Source of the DNA: Monarcha castaneiventris obscurior
Lineage: Eukaryota; Chordata; Aves; Passeriformes; Monarchidae
DNA: 64,000 nucleotides
Assembly (NCBI GenBank): GCA_026261815.1
Contig: JAMPIT010000230.1
Coordinates: forward strand, 3,977,501-4,041,500
Direction: 5' to 3'
Made by a program: the position numbers and the translations under genes
Shown: piece by piece, positions 1-12,700 of the stretch
Numbering within the stretch: position 1 is the first letter of the stretch
How the letters are laid out: each line of letters starts with the position of its first letter
The notes under the pieces: generated by a model
Database searches by the model: none
Told to the model about the DNA's origin: nothing
Seen by the model: the letters and a program-made list of their open reading frames with translations, nothing else

Positions 1-646
1 AATTCTTGCTAAAAGTGTACCCTTTTAACATACGAACTGGGAAATGTGTTGGATACTTTTGCTTCAGGGAATGTCACAATTGTTTTGTGAAGGGCTGTCT
101 TCAATGCAGCTTTTCTGTGAATCATATTTTCCATACCCTGGTAAAGGACTTCTTGTACTTACAAAGCGTTACTGGCTTATGAACTATGTGGAAAAAATCA
201 TATTTTATACATCCTTCTGTGTTACTTAAATGTCAGCTGTGTTCTTAACATTGAACTAAAGGTAAACATCATCCCTGCCAGAAATTTTTGTTGAAAAATA
301 TATGGCCTATATGGTCTTAATTTATTTTTATAATATGGAAAGGCATATTGAAGCCAAGTACAATTCTCAACTTTATAAATGATTAAATTTATACAAAAAG
401 AGCTTAAAACACAGTTCTGCAACAGACTTACAGGAATAGAATCTGGATTCTGGCTGCTAGTCATGCCAGGTAGAATTTGGCTTGGAAGTACATGGGAGCA
501 GGGAGCAGGAGGTAACTTTGAATTGTGCCTCTAAATTAAAGTCAGGATGGAGGGTTTGATAAGACACCTGTGAGATGAGGTGTTGGACTGTTCCTGGGTT
601 TATTTGTCCTTGCATGATCCAGTGCTGACAGGTTTTCCTGTTGCAG
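1..646 (+). other. ACTR3B: ACTR3B intron, 3' part
   Basis: This is intronic sequence upstream of the first visible exon. Its acceptor polypyrimidine stretch lies at about 631-646. The preceding exon and the donor are outside the window. Nothing else is recognised; the short ORFs show no protein-like sequence. Confidence 0.8.
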
Positions 647-757
647 TGGCCTATCCGACATGGTATTGTTGAAGACTGGGACCTCATGGAGAGGTTCATG
701 GAGCAGGTCATTTTCAAGTACCTGCGAGCTGAGCCTGAGGATCACTATTTTTTAATG
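647..757 (+). CDS. ACTR3B: ACTR3B exon (about residues 76-112; inferred exon 4)
   Basis: First exon in the window. It encodes 37 codons starting [17 protein letters not shown] and ending EPEDHYFLM. The acceptor is a pyrimidine-rich tract ending ttgcag at 646 and the donor is gtgagt at 758. The ATG at the exon end gives Met where ACTR3 has Leu (FLM versus FLL), which supports the 3B paralogue. It forms part of actin subdomain 1. Confidence 0.96.
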
Positions 758-3700
758 GTGAGTTAATGAGATCTGATAAGGAAATTTTGTAAGAGGAAAA
801 CCAAATACCATTCCAAGCACAAGTAACTCTGCTGGAGGATTCTTCTCTGTATGTCTTATTTCAGCTGTGAGAGGGTTTGGGTTGGGAGGAGAAAACTAAT
901 CCCTAAAGCTGCATTATAACTACATTCTGTTAATTTTGTGATGCAGGCTACTGCAGGTCAGCTACTGCTTTTGAAAAGCTTCAAACACTGTTTAAATTCT
1001 GTTTGAAATTTTCTATTTTGAGTGCATTGAGGGTTTTAAAAGTTTGATTACCATACCAAGCTAATCAAGGCAGGATCCTATTGAGCTGCTTTTTCAAAAC
1101 TCTTTGTTTCTGCAGACAGAGCCTCCACTGAACACACCAGAAAACAGAGAATATCTTGCAGAAATCATGTTTGAATCATTTAATATCCCAGGACTTTACA
1201 TTGCTGTGCAGGTGAACAAAGTGAATGTGTTCTTCTAAAGTACAATATAACTGCAGTGTTTTGGCCTTTTGTAGGCACGTGTCTAAAATGTTTGAAACAA
1301 TGATTTTTAGAGTGTAAATTAGCACACTCTGCCTGCTTCTAAATATAAACTCTCTGTGCTGTAGGCAGTGTTGGCCTTAGCTGCCTCCTGGACGTCACGG
1401 CAGGTCGGGGAGCGGACTCTGACTGGAATTGTCATCGACAGTGGTGATGGAGTGACCCATGTAATCCCTGTGGTGAGTGGTAGGATGCACTTTGAAATCA
1501 GCAGTGGTTTGTACAAGGACAGGGTTTGTTTATGACAAATTGAAATAAGTGTCAAATGAAACCTTGTTTTTAATTTTTTCGTGGTGTTTGGGACTTTTTC
1601 CTTGAAAAAGTATGTATTTTATTATGTGAACTTTATTATGTAATAATTTAGCTTGCAGACTACAGGAAGGTCACAGTAAGGAACCATCAATCCATCTTTT
1701 AAAAGGCTATTTCTCTGTAAAACTCTACCTTCTGTTACTGTGATGCCTCAATTATCTTTAATATCAATAATTATCATGGGTGTATGTCTCCTGCATGCCA
1801 CCAGTGTCTGACAAGAAATGTCCTAACATTTTTTACATCCTGCATTTTGATTGTTTAATATATCTGGTAATGTGTCCTTTTTATATGATTTATTGTATAT
1901 TGTTGTTTCCACTCTGCCTGTGTGGAAACAACTATAAACTTGTATAAATACCTGTTCAGGAACATGGTTTATCTCATCAGTTTAATTATGTGAGGATGTT
2001 AAAAATACAGAGCTATCTGTGCATAGTGACATCTGTTGATGTAGTTTTGTGTGTTTTTGAACCATACAGTGTCCTTGAATGATCAGGTATTTTGGAAATG
2101 AAAATTTGATTCCCTTTAACTTCATCTTGCATTGGTGTTAACCTGGTCTTGTCAGTATTTTTATCGCATGGACAATGTTGTGAACAAACAGCATTTACTG
2201 TGTGAAACTCTGAAAAGTGTAAAGAAAGGAAGGGAAGAAATAATGTGGCTCAGCAATACCAGTACTTTCAGTAAATGCATCCTAAAAAAAATTCAGCAAG
2301 TAGTTTTTTAATTTTTGTTCTGCTTATTGTTAGATACTACTTAATTTTTTTTTTCTTGTCTGAGAAATTTAATAAATTTTATACTTTTTCTATTAATTTT
2401 TCACTCTCAAAGAGAACATGTAGTCTGGTTATTGTGTTTGCTTTTTTGATGATGCCTTAAAGGAGCCATCTTATCTGACTAATGTGTACAAGACCATTTA
2501 TCACTTGTGTATCTTTTAGGTAGTCCTTATCTGTTCCTACGTGGTAATCAAGGTCTTTAAATAAAAATGATACCCACTTTGCAGTGGGGTGCACATTTTT
2601 AGAGTGATATTACAGTGTCAAGATTTTACTTGTAATAGAAAATCAGAGTATTATAAAAACGATTTTTATTTATTGATACACAGTAAGTTTTCCCCTTAAA
2701 TATGTTTTTTCCTCTCCTCCTACATAGGCAGAAGGCTATGTAATTGGAAGTTGCATCAAACATATTCCTATTGCAGGTAGAGATATTACTTACTTTATTC
2801 AACAGCTTCTAAGGGAAAGGGAGGTAGGAATTCCTCCTGAACAATCTCTGGAGACAGCAAAAGCCATAAAGGTACACCCTCCTTTATCTCTTAATAAATA
2901 TATAATAAATCTCCATGAGCTAATTTTTTGGCTCTAGCAAGTTGCCAGTGGCTCTCTTAAAAATGCAAATGTAGGCAGTGTATTATAATTACACCAGCTT
3001 CTGGTGGTTTATCCAATCAAGTGTGGGGGGAAGAGAAGGAGGAAAAAAATACTCATGCTAGACTGTTTGGAGTATGTTCTTCAGATTAAATCAGCATTTA
3101 GACTTTGGAGTTGTTTAAAATTTGCTTTGTAATAGAATTGAAAAAAAAAAAAAAGTAGAGTGATAGTGTGGGTCTGATCTTGCAGTGAAAGTTTGCCCTT
3201 GAACTTCTTTATTGTCCCAGACCTGCTGTTGGTGATGTTTTCATTTTGAGAGAGGCAGATGTAGCTGAGTCAGCGTGTGTGGCCCTTTGGAAGCAGATGG
3301 GGCTCGTGCCTTGTCTTGTGGGGTTGAGGCTTCGGTGGTCATGGGGGTGAGAAAGTCCCTTGAGTAGCTCCATCTGTAAAAATGCTCACATTTTTCTTTT
3401 TTGATTGTGTTGCACTTTAATTCACCCAAACGTTATTTAATACATATACATTTAATACATACATAAAACATATATTTAATGTACCCAAACATCATTCCAG
3501 CTGTTTTTAATCTGCAATGTTTCTTAACAGGAGAAATACTGTTACATTTGCCCCGACATAGTGAAGGAATTTGCCAAGTACGACGGGGACTCTCGCAAGT
3601 GGATCAAACAATACACGGGCATCAACGCCATCAACAAAACCAAGTTTGTTATAGATGTCGGTTACGAGAGGTTCCTCGGACCCGAAATCTTCTTTCATCC

Positions 3701-6700
3701 TGAGGTAAGAGCAGGGAAGAGCTGTGCAAAGTTGTGCCATTCCCGGTGCCTGGGCGCCATCCCGTGGCAGTGAGGGGAGAGTGAGTCTCCTGAACACAAG
3801 CCAGGTGCACTCACAGGTGACTTCAGCACGGCAGAGAAGTGTTTTTATGATGTCCTGTCTAACATTTAAAACATCTTGTTTTGTTCCTTTAAAGGCAATT
3901 TGAACTTGAGAAGAAGTTATTTGAATTCACAGTTTTTATATAGTATTTTCCTCTTTCTTTCAGTGTCAGTTTAAACAAGTCCTCTTTATACTTTGCTGCC
4001 AATCCCTTTGGGCACTGCTCAGCATTGTGTTGATGATACTCTAAATACTGGATGCCGACTTTTGGTACTGAGACAGTTTATAAGGCATGGATGATAAATT
4101 TATCCTTGAAGGCAGTCTATTGAAATCTCTGTTGGTGTGGTCATAAGTAGGATGTACAATTCTGGGAAAGATTACTGTACCTCATCTGTCTGTTTTTTGG
4201 TAGTTCAGTTTGAGAGAGTTTCAGGATGTTGTGGAGAGGAAGGAGTCAAGTGTTAATACAGTACTCTCCATTCCTGCACACTTGGTTGAATTTATGCAGG
4301 CACCCATAGTCTGTAATACTGTTAAAAAGTTCTATTAAAATCCACATTAACACTGGTGAAGTTTCCCTTTTTCTACCCTCCTCCTTGGAAGAATATTAAA
4401 AAGCTTCTCTCTGTCACCTTTTGTCTAAATTCGAGCTTTAATCTTCTGTGGTCAGTTTGTAGCCATCTGATGTTCTGCCAATATTTAATGTCTGGGTTAA
4501 ATAGTTTTTCTTCCCTGCTGTTTACCCATGCGATTTAACAAGGAAGCATTGAATCCCATGTCAGACATCATTTTAAGAGCTCCTCTTTCCATAGTCTCTG
4601 GAAAGACTGTTGGGAACAGGATGAAGGACCAATTTCCATTTTTTTCATTTCTTGATAGTTTCTTTACTCTGTATTGAAAAAAACACCTGAACCTGAACTG
4701 AGTTCCTAGACAAGAAAAACGTAGTAGATGATGTGTACAGCATCCAGAGAGAATTTCTTGTGGTGTTTCATTAACTCCTCACTTGAAAGGGTATCAGCTT
4801 AGCTAAGTGAAAGCTGCCTTTGGTAAAGCTGTCTTGTATTGTTTTTCTGTTTTCAGTTTACAGAGTTTGTTCTGAAGTCTTTCGTACTCCTGAAGTTAGG
4901 TCTTGGGGTTTGTGGTTATCCAGATTATTTCTCCACTTTTTAAATTAAATATTTTATTTGCCGTATTGTATTGTCTTCATATTGTGTTGTCTAGCAGACA
5001 GCAATTTTACATTCAGTTCTCTTGTCCCTGTTCTGAGATGATGTTATACCTTACCTCTCATTTCTACTTATTTCTTTTTCCCTGCTGTTTTATCAATATT
5101 TTTATGGAGAGCTCAGGAGTTTTCAGGCTGTAGCTCATTCAGATGAAAACTCTGTGTGCAGCAGCACGGCTGCTTGCTTCTCTTTTGATTTATGTGGCTT
5201 CATGTTTTTGCTTCTTGCATGATTAATTTTTACTGTGGAAGTTAGCTTGAATTCTTGGCATATGCTCCCATCATCCTTAGGGCTCCTGAGCTCCAAGCCA
5301 ACTTCCTTTGCTAATTTTCTCTCAGTTCAGTGTATACTTGTTATGTTTGACTGTTGTTATTTGTTCATCCAGGTAGGTACCTCATCTTGCTTTGAATGTA
5401 AATCCCATGTTCTTCTACCCCTTTGGAAAAGCTTACAATATATCTAGAATAATATATTATTATGTATTGGTAATTAATTTAATTTTTCAGAGTTTGACCT
5501 CTGAAAGGAAAAAACCTGGGGCTATTATCAGTTCTTTGCTTTAAAGCTTATGTTAAGTTTTAAGTGGAAAAATGTCACTAAAATGTTTTTCTAGCATTAG
5601 CAGCTCTTGACTCTGTAGTATTTATAAATGCAGAAATTCACATTAGCACTGTATTGATGTTTGCATTTGCATTGGTGGGGGCTTTCACTCAAAACCTTAG
5701 ACTATTTATGCTTTTTTGAGCATTAGATACTTCCTGGGCTTGGGAAAAAAAATCTAACTTTTTGGTGGGAATTTAAATGGAGTATTTTAGTAGCATTAAA
5801 ATTTTTTTACAGAAAAACATTGTGATTTGCACACTGGTATTTTTTATCTCACTTGAAAGGCAGGACCACAATGCACAGTAACAGTGTGTTTAATATTGCA
5901 GGAGAACTCAAACTCATGTTTGTTACAGGCAATAAAAGGCCCAAAGTGCATAAATTGTAAACAGTGAATTTCTGACCAAGGAAGAGAATCTGAGCTTCTC
6001 AGCAGAAAAAAGAAATTCTCATTTCCCTTTTAGAGAAGTGTTTGTTTTAATGTAGAATAAGTGGTGAGCAAGACTTGAAACTCCCACTTGTCCCCTATTA
6101 TAAAATCTCTCCACGGTCTTATTTCTGCCTTTTTTTTCCTCTGTTCTTTGGATGAAAATTCTAATGCCTGTTCTGTTTCATTTTAGTTTGCTAACCCTGA
6201 TTTCATGGAATCCATTTCGGATGTGGTTGATGAAGTTATACAGAACTGTCCCATTGATGTCCGGCGTCCATTATATAAGGTATGGCCTTTCTCTTGTAAG
6301 ATTCGTGTAATTTATTTAAAGACTAAAATCAGCATCATGATCAGAAGCATATACATGGATACCATGTCCTCCATGGTGAGAAATGTGAACTTTGTATAGA
6401 AATTAAACAAAGTGCCACTTCTGAATGCCACTAGATATTTGCTGGTTTTTAGTTTGGAAAGAAAAGTGTCTGTAAAGGCTTGATGCATTCATAAGTATTG
6501 TCCCTGAGGAACTGAGGCACAGGGATGTTATTTGTATCTGACATTTGTAATATGCATTCTTGTGTATTAAGGACTTCATGTTCTGCCCATTTTAAGGGTT
6601 ATACTGTGGTCTTACCCCTCTCACTCCCCTCCTTCCCCCGCTTTATTAAGTAGTGGTTTCAGATATTTTTTTCATAGTCTTGTCTTGTACCTGCCCATTG

Positions 6701-9700
6701 TCTGCAGTTTTAGTCGGTCTTGAATCACTTATAATGTACATGAAAACTGAAAATACTTCAAGAGACAACAGTTAGGCCAGCTTAAACCTGCCTAGGGTGT
6801 AGTCCAGAGTACTTGCAGTCCCTGATTTTTTAAGGAGTGAAAAGTAAGGTACTGACATGCACAGTCCATGGCAAGCTCTGTATTGGCAGCACATCCCATG
6901 TTTCCCAATTTTCTGCTTGAGCAGGAGCAGTGCCATTTTGGAAATAACAGCATAAGGCAATAGCACACAGACATTTTCCTGCTCATGAAAAAGGTGGTAG
7001 TGTTCCTCACCTGTTAGAATGAGCATTAACTTCCAACTAAGTCATGTCTCAGGGTAATTTGTAACTATTAAAATTTTGCAGTCTCTTCTCTTTGCCTGAT
7101 GAGCACCCTCTGTAATCTAGAACAAGGTGTAGGGCTGCAGAGCAGATCTTGGGGCAGGATAAAACGGGTAGTTAAACTATGTAACAGGCTCATATGTGAG
7201 TTCTGCAGTAGATATCTTCAGTGGCTTCAAACTTAGGTAGCAGAAGGGTTTAGGAGCCTAGTGTGTGGTTGTGCTTAGGGTCTCTGCTTTTTACCTGAAA
7301 GACCAAAGCTTCCTCACAGCAGCAGATTCTTTGCTTGGTACTGACTTAGAAAGTGGTGTTTAAAATTCGAGGTTGTTACTTTTGCCTCATCATAATCAGC
7401 AGACAAATAACTTTGTCTTGGCTTGGCACTGATTGAGACACTGTTTTTCCTTTTTCTGTTTTTCATTATATTTGGTTAATTAAAATGTTTCACAATTACC
7501 TGTACAATGTACTGAGAGATGTCAGTAGCTATTAGTGGTGATAGTTGCTATCTTGTTTAAGCAAGGTCACTTGAAAGGGATAAGCATCTCTTGTTCTCAT
7601 TGTTTAAAACAGTGTATGGGTGCAGAAATATTTCACTCATACCTTCTTTCTGAGGTTTATCAGTTTCAGCACTTTCCCATGGTGCTGAGTGGTGGCCAGC
7701 CATGGCCCTGTGCTTTGGAGCTGAGTTTCCATCAAATGTATTTGGATTCTTCCTCGGTGTTCCTGCAGAAAATACCAAAGTACCTAATACCCTTCTTGCA
7801 GACTTTATGTGGTATGCAGCCTTTGAGTCATTGTTCCACAACTCATCTTTTGATGTTATATGGTATTTTTGAGTTTTATTGGCAGTATCCCTGTTTCCTA
7901 ATCTGATCAACATCTCTTTCACAAGTCCAGTTATCTTACCTCATGTTTGGACCAGCAGAACCTTGATAAGACTTCTTTAGCCAGATCTGTGTCAACCCAC
8001 TCTTAAGGGGAGGAAATCATCTGAGATTCATAAATGCTCATTGGTCAAAAGGAATGACAAAAGTCAGAGCATCTAAAAGTTTTATTAATAAATTACACAC
8101 TTGGCATGGAAATTGGTCTGTTAGTTTCTGACAGTTATTTCAGTCAGTTTCTGTTAGTTTATTGACGTATATATAAGCACACAGCAGTAGGTTTTGGGTA
8201 AAGGAGTAGAGTGAAAGGGAAAAGAGGAATTAAAGATGGAGTGACAATTTAAAGAGGGAAAGAAAAAGAGTGCACCAATCCTGGTTTCAGCATCAATCCA
8301 GCTGCATCAGTGTGGCCAATGAGATGTCCAGGGCACCCCCCAGGCTTGGACAGGTTTCTCTGCCCCAAATACAGGTATCTTGCTTTCCATGTAAATTAGT
8401 TACCATGTGCACTCTTTTCTTTCAGGCCTTTCTGAAAATGAGTTGGAGGGCTTTGGGGGCCTTTGGTGGTAGTAATCCCACCCTATAGTCCATGCTCAAT
8501 TCCTCCCTCTCATTCCTTGTACTGTGTTGTGGTTCTTTCTCATGGACAAATGCCCTATATCTGCCTGGCCCCTGTTCTCCGGCCGAATCCTTTTCTTCCT
8601 CACTGTGTGTTAATACCATTAGTCCCTGGTTATTCTCAGCAATTCTTGTCTGTTATTACCAAGGGACCTTGGCTCCACAGCCATCTGGTTATTGGTGTTT
8701 GAGACATACACAGGAGCCCCTTACTTTCTGGGAATTGGGAGCTCAAATGGATCTCAGTTTGGGCTGCTGTTTACAGGATCGGTAGAGAATGAGCTTTAAT
8801 TGTAGTAGTTTCCCATCCTGGCCACCATTTGAGTTGGTAAGTTTCTTTGAAAGTTCAGTAACAGAAATACTATTTCACTTGAGTTGTTATTCAGGCAAGG
8901 AAAATAAGTTTGCAAGGCTGTTTGTTAAAAAACAGGTTCTCACTAAACACTTCTCACTAAACACCTGGGAACTTGAGCTTAAGTGTTTCTCTTAAGCTCA
9001 AGAAGGGCTTAGTCCAAGTGCAGTTTGTCAGGGCTGAGGCCTAAGGAGCTTTCTCAGATCGCAGTGGGGCCTGGGGGTGGGGAATGCACTCCCAAAAATC
9101 CATCCCACAACTGAAGTCAACTTCTCTGTGCTTTCACAAGATCCCAAAACCTGCAGCCATTCAATACCAAGCATGTTTAAGTATTCGTGGTTCAGATCAT
9201 GCTGAATCAAATGACAACATCCTCGACCTTAAGCCTTCAAGCCAACTTCTCAAGCTGAAAACACTGCATGAGGTGGGGACTGCAGGATATTGGCAAGTGT
9301 GGTGCTATATTGTTGATGAATTATCCAGGTTTTCCATGGAAACGCAGGTGCACGGAGAGAGGAGTTTGACAATGTTGGCCCTTTTCCTTAGAGAGGGTGA
9401 CTTCTTGGCTGGGTGTGCAGGTGTTGTGGCCTCTCTCAAAATGAAAACTTAGTGAGATAATGAAGTTGAGCCTGTTGGTGCAATTAAGACTTGGACTGCA
9501 GTTGTCGTGTCAATGTTCACTCAACAAGTTAAACTGCACAGCTCACAGGAGCCCATCCTCAAGGACTGAAGACCTCCCGGGTGCAGGAGGATAATGGGGT
9601 GGTAAAAACTCCCTGACATCACTTCTGCCTCGAGTTGCTGATAAAAAGAAGCCCTTGGTGCCAGAGCAGCTCCAGCTGCACAGCGTGGTGGGTAGATGGC

Positions 9701-12700
9701 ACTGTTCGACTGGCTTTGCTCATCTGTGCTCCAGCACCACGGAAATTCCCTGTTACTGACCCAGAGCAGCGTGGGGAGGCTCTGGGGCTTTGGGAAGGGT
9801 GGAAGAGGCTGCCAGGCCATGGGATCTGCTGGCACCATGCCAGGACGTGGAAAAGGAATGGCATTCCTGCTGTATTCCTGCAGTGTTCAAGTGGAAGCCC
9901 CAAGTGTTTAACTCTGTCAGCGCAGCACAGGGAGTGCACTGAGGAGAAGCCCTGCTTATTCCTATCACAGCTGTAAATAACTTTATAAGATTACTCCTGC
10001 TAGTTGGTTTAACAATGGCTCAGTGCATCTGCAGGATTTTCTGGTTTCTTTTGTGTCTGAGGCATATTTCTGCAAAGTGGCACAACCATAAGTCAAGCTG
10101 AAATCTCTTGCTATTACTTGAAATGTGAAATGAACGTTAGAAGTCATGATTTTAAGAAAAAAGAAATGGTTTCTTTAGCATTAGAAGTAAATGTATTTGA
10201 AAAACAGTGTTTCTCACAATTAATTTACTTCTTTCTATTATATTTGTTGTTTGGTATGAACAATGTTTGTTCTTACATGTTCCATACTATCTTGGCAAAT
10301 AGTGCCCTGTTTTAACCAAATTAACAGAAACATGTAGCTTAATTGATTCATTTGCTAATGAAGTGCTTGGCTTCAGCTTGTGAACCTTCCTGGTTTTACC
10401 CATAATAATTTTTATTAACAGTCATATATTGATCTCATTACATGTCTCTGGTGGTCTGGTCGTGTCATGTTAACTTTAATTTAGGCTGTCAGTTGGAAAG
10501 AAGGGAAAATGGGTTGTGTTGCTCTTCCTTGCCAGAAAAGCAGGGGATGCTTTTCAGCTTGGTGCTGCAAAGTCTGATGTGTCCAGCTGAGAGTGTGCTC
10601 ACACCACGGTGCAGTGTGAAGATGCACAAACCAGTTTAGCACCTCGTGTTTGGTAGTGCTGAGTTCTTCAGGAGCCAGTTTCACTCTTTGGGGTTTTTAT
10701 GTGAGGTTGATTTAGTCAGAGATTTCTGTTGCAGGAGCTGGGTTGCTTTGTTGGGTAATTTCATATCTCTGCAGCATCACATTGTACAGGCATAATACCA
10801 GAAATGGTACAACGAGAAACTCAGTACCACGGAGTTTGTAAGAGAAGCAAAAGGTACAGATGAGAAGGGAGAAATTTCTTGCCAGCTGTCTGAGATGATC
10901 TGGATGATCTTAGAGGTCTTTTCCACTCTTAGATTCTGTGATTGGTATCCACTCCCCTGGTCTCCTTCAAGAAACAGCCTACTTTAATTTATTTGCTTGT
11001 TGCAGTTAACTTTTTCAGGTGTGTGGAAGGGCTTCATCCCTCTCTGCTAAGGGAACACATTCTTTTGAACCAACTTAAATGTTCAGCCAGTTAGCTATGA
11101 AAGTGAAAACCAGCTGGAGGTTCTTTCCATCAGCAGGTATGATAATTGGTGTTAGCTGAGAAACATGGGGGCTGCTTGGAGCTGCTAAACCAGCTGAAGT
11201 GTGTTTGAACAGAGTAAGTTCAGAAGAAGTCTTCTTTAAAGGTATCAGCTGGAAACAGATACTTAAAGCCTAACTTCTTTGATGTCTTTTTCTGGGAGGC
11301 CAGAGGATTCCCTGACAGGCTGAAAACCCAAATATCTCTAGTAAGGTTTCTCCACAGATATCTTCAGCGTGCCTCATTTTTATGTTGTTAAGTAGTTATT
11401 GTAATTACTCAGATTTATTGTAGCGAATATATTTGAGAGGTGAGGTGGGTGGTGCTCCCTTGGTTGTTTTTTGGTGGTTTTTTTTGCCTTTTTTTTTTTA
11501 TCTGACCATCTTTTCTCACTGTTGTGTCCTTTGTAAGTGGTGGGAGTGGTGTTTGAGGGATGTAGAATGGATGTGGATTCTGCTTTCATTGTAAGTGAGG
11601 AGTACCTGGCTTCTGACCTTGCAGAAGTCTGACTTGGCTGGGTTTAGAACTTACTGAAGGCTGTATGTCAAAAGTCTTGTACTAAAGAGTTAGCATGGGT
11701 TTGGTGTGGCACTGACAAGAAGTCCAGGGAGCAGGGGAACTGTGACTGTATAATTAACCATCTTCTAAAGGCAGTTGGTATCACGAAGCTACTTATACCC
11801 AGAATTTTGCTTAGCCTGGCTGGTCCAGGTATGTGATAATGAGGTGACTCATCTGTTCAGCATTTGTGCCTTGGTGCTTCTGATCTCCTTGGGCAGTATT
11901 ATTGTTGAACTGATTTCAGTGTGTAGAAGTACTTGAATAATCATAATTTGAAGAAGATGTAACTTCTTAGCCTCTAATCCTGGAATGGTAACTGGGGGAA
12001 GGATGCTCCCAATGATACTGTTAACTCTGTAGTTGCATGAATTGGTCTTGGATGTATTAGAAAAATTATTCTTGTGTTTATTTTGAGATCTATTTTTAGC
12101 GGTAGCATTGTCCACTTTATGGAGTATGCTTGAAGTTTAATTTGCTTTGAATAGAATTACTGCTTTCACATTCTTTGCCAACTTCATTATCTCCAGGTAA
12201 TATTTTCTGATGGCATCTTTTTAATTGCTATTTCATCACTCAGGTTGGTTGTTGTCTTTTTTTGCCCATTAGCAATTTCCTTTTCCCAAATTGAGTGCAT
12301 GGCCACTTTGATGCAGGGGAAGAGATGTCCTTGTGTATGGGGGGAGTAGGGGTAATCCTCCCTCCTGCTTTAACTTTAGGACCAGATGTGATTTCTGGCT
12401 CTTTTTCCCTTCTCTGTCCTCCTCTTTTCCTTTTGGAAGTGTTATGGGGACTTGTGCTTTTTTCTCTCAAGCACACCTGCCTTGTTATGCATTCTTTTAT
12501 GCTGTAGATAATCTGAAGCTGTGAAGAAATGAGTTTTTCCTACTGTAATGGTTTTTATGATGTGCAGGGATTTTTTTCTCATGAATAAACAAACAGCTTT
12601 CTTCTCCCTTTACAAGGTACAAACAAGATTTCCCTGGTTATCTGTTGCTTAAAATCCAAGCACTTCTGTGCACTGCAAGTGTGCACACTTATTATGCATG

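Noticed and set aside
7535..7922. Overlapping ORFs of about 120 codons on both strands in the large intron
   Set aside because: Neither translation resembles a protein family, including retroviral or LINE proteins. Mutual overlap on opposite strands suggests chance.
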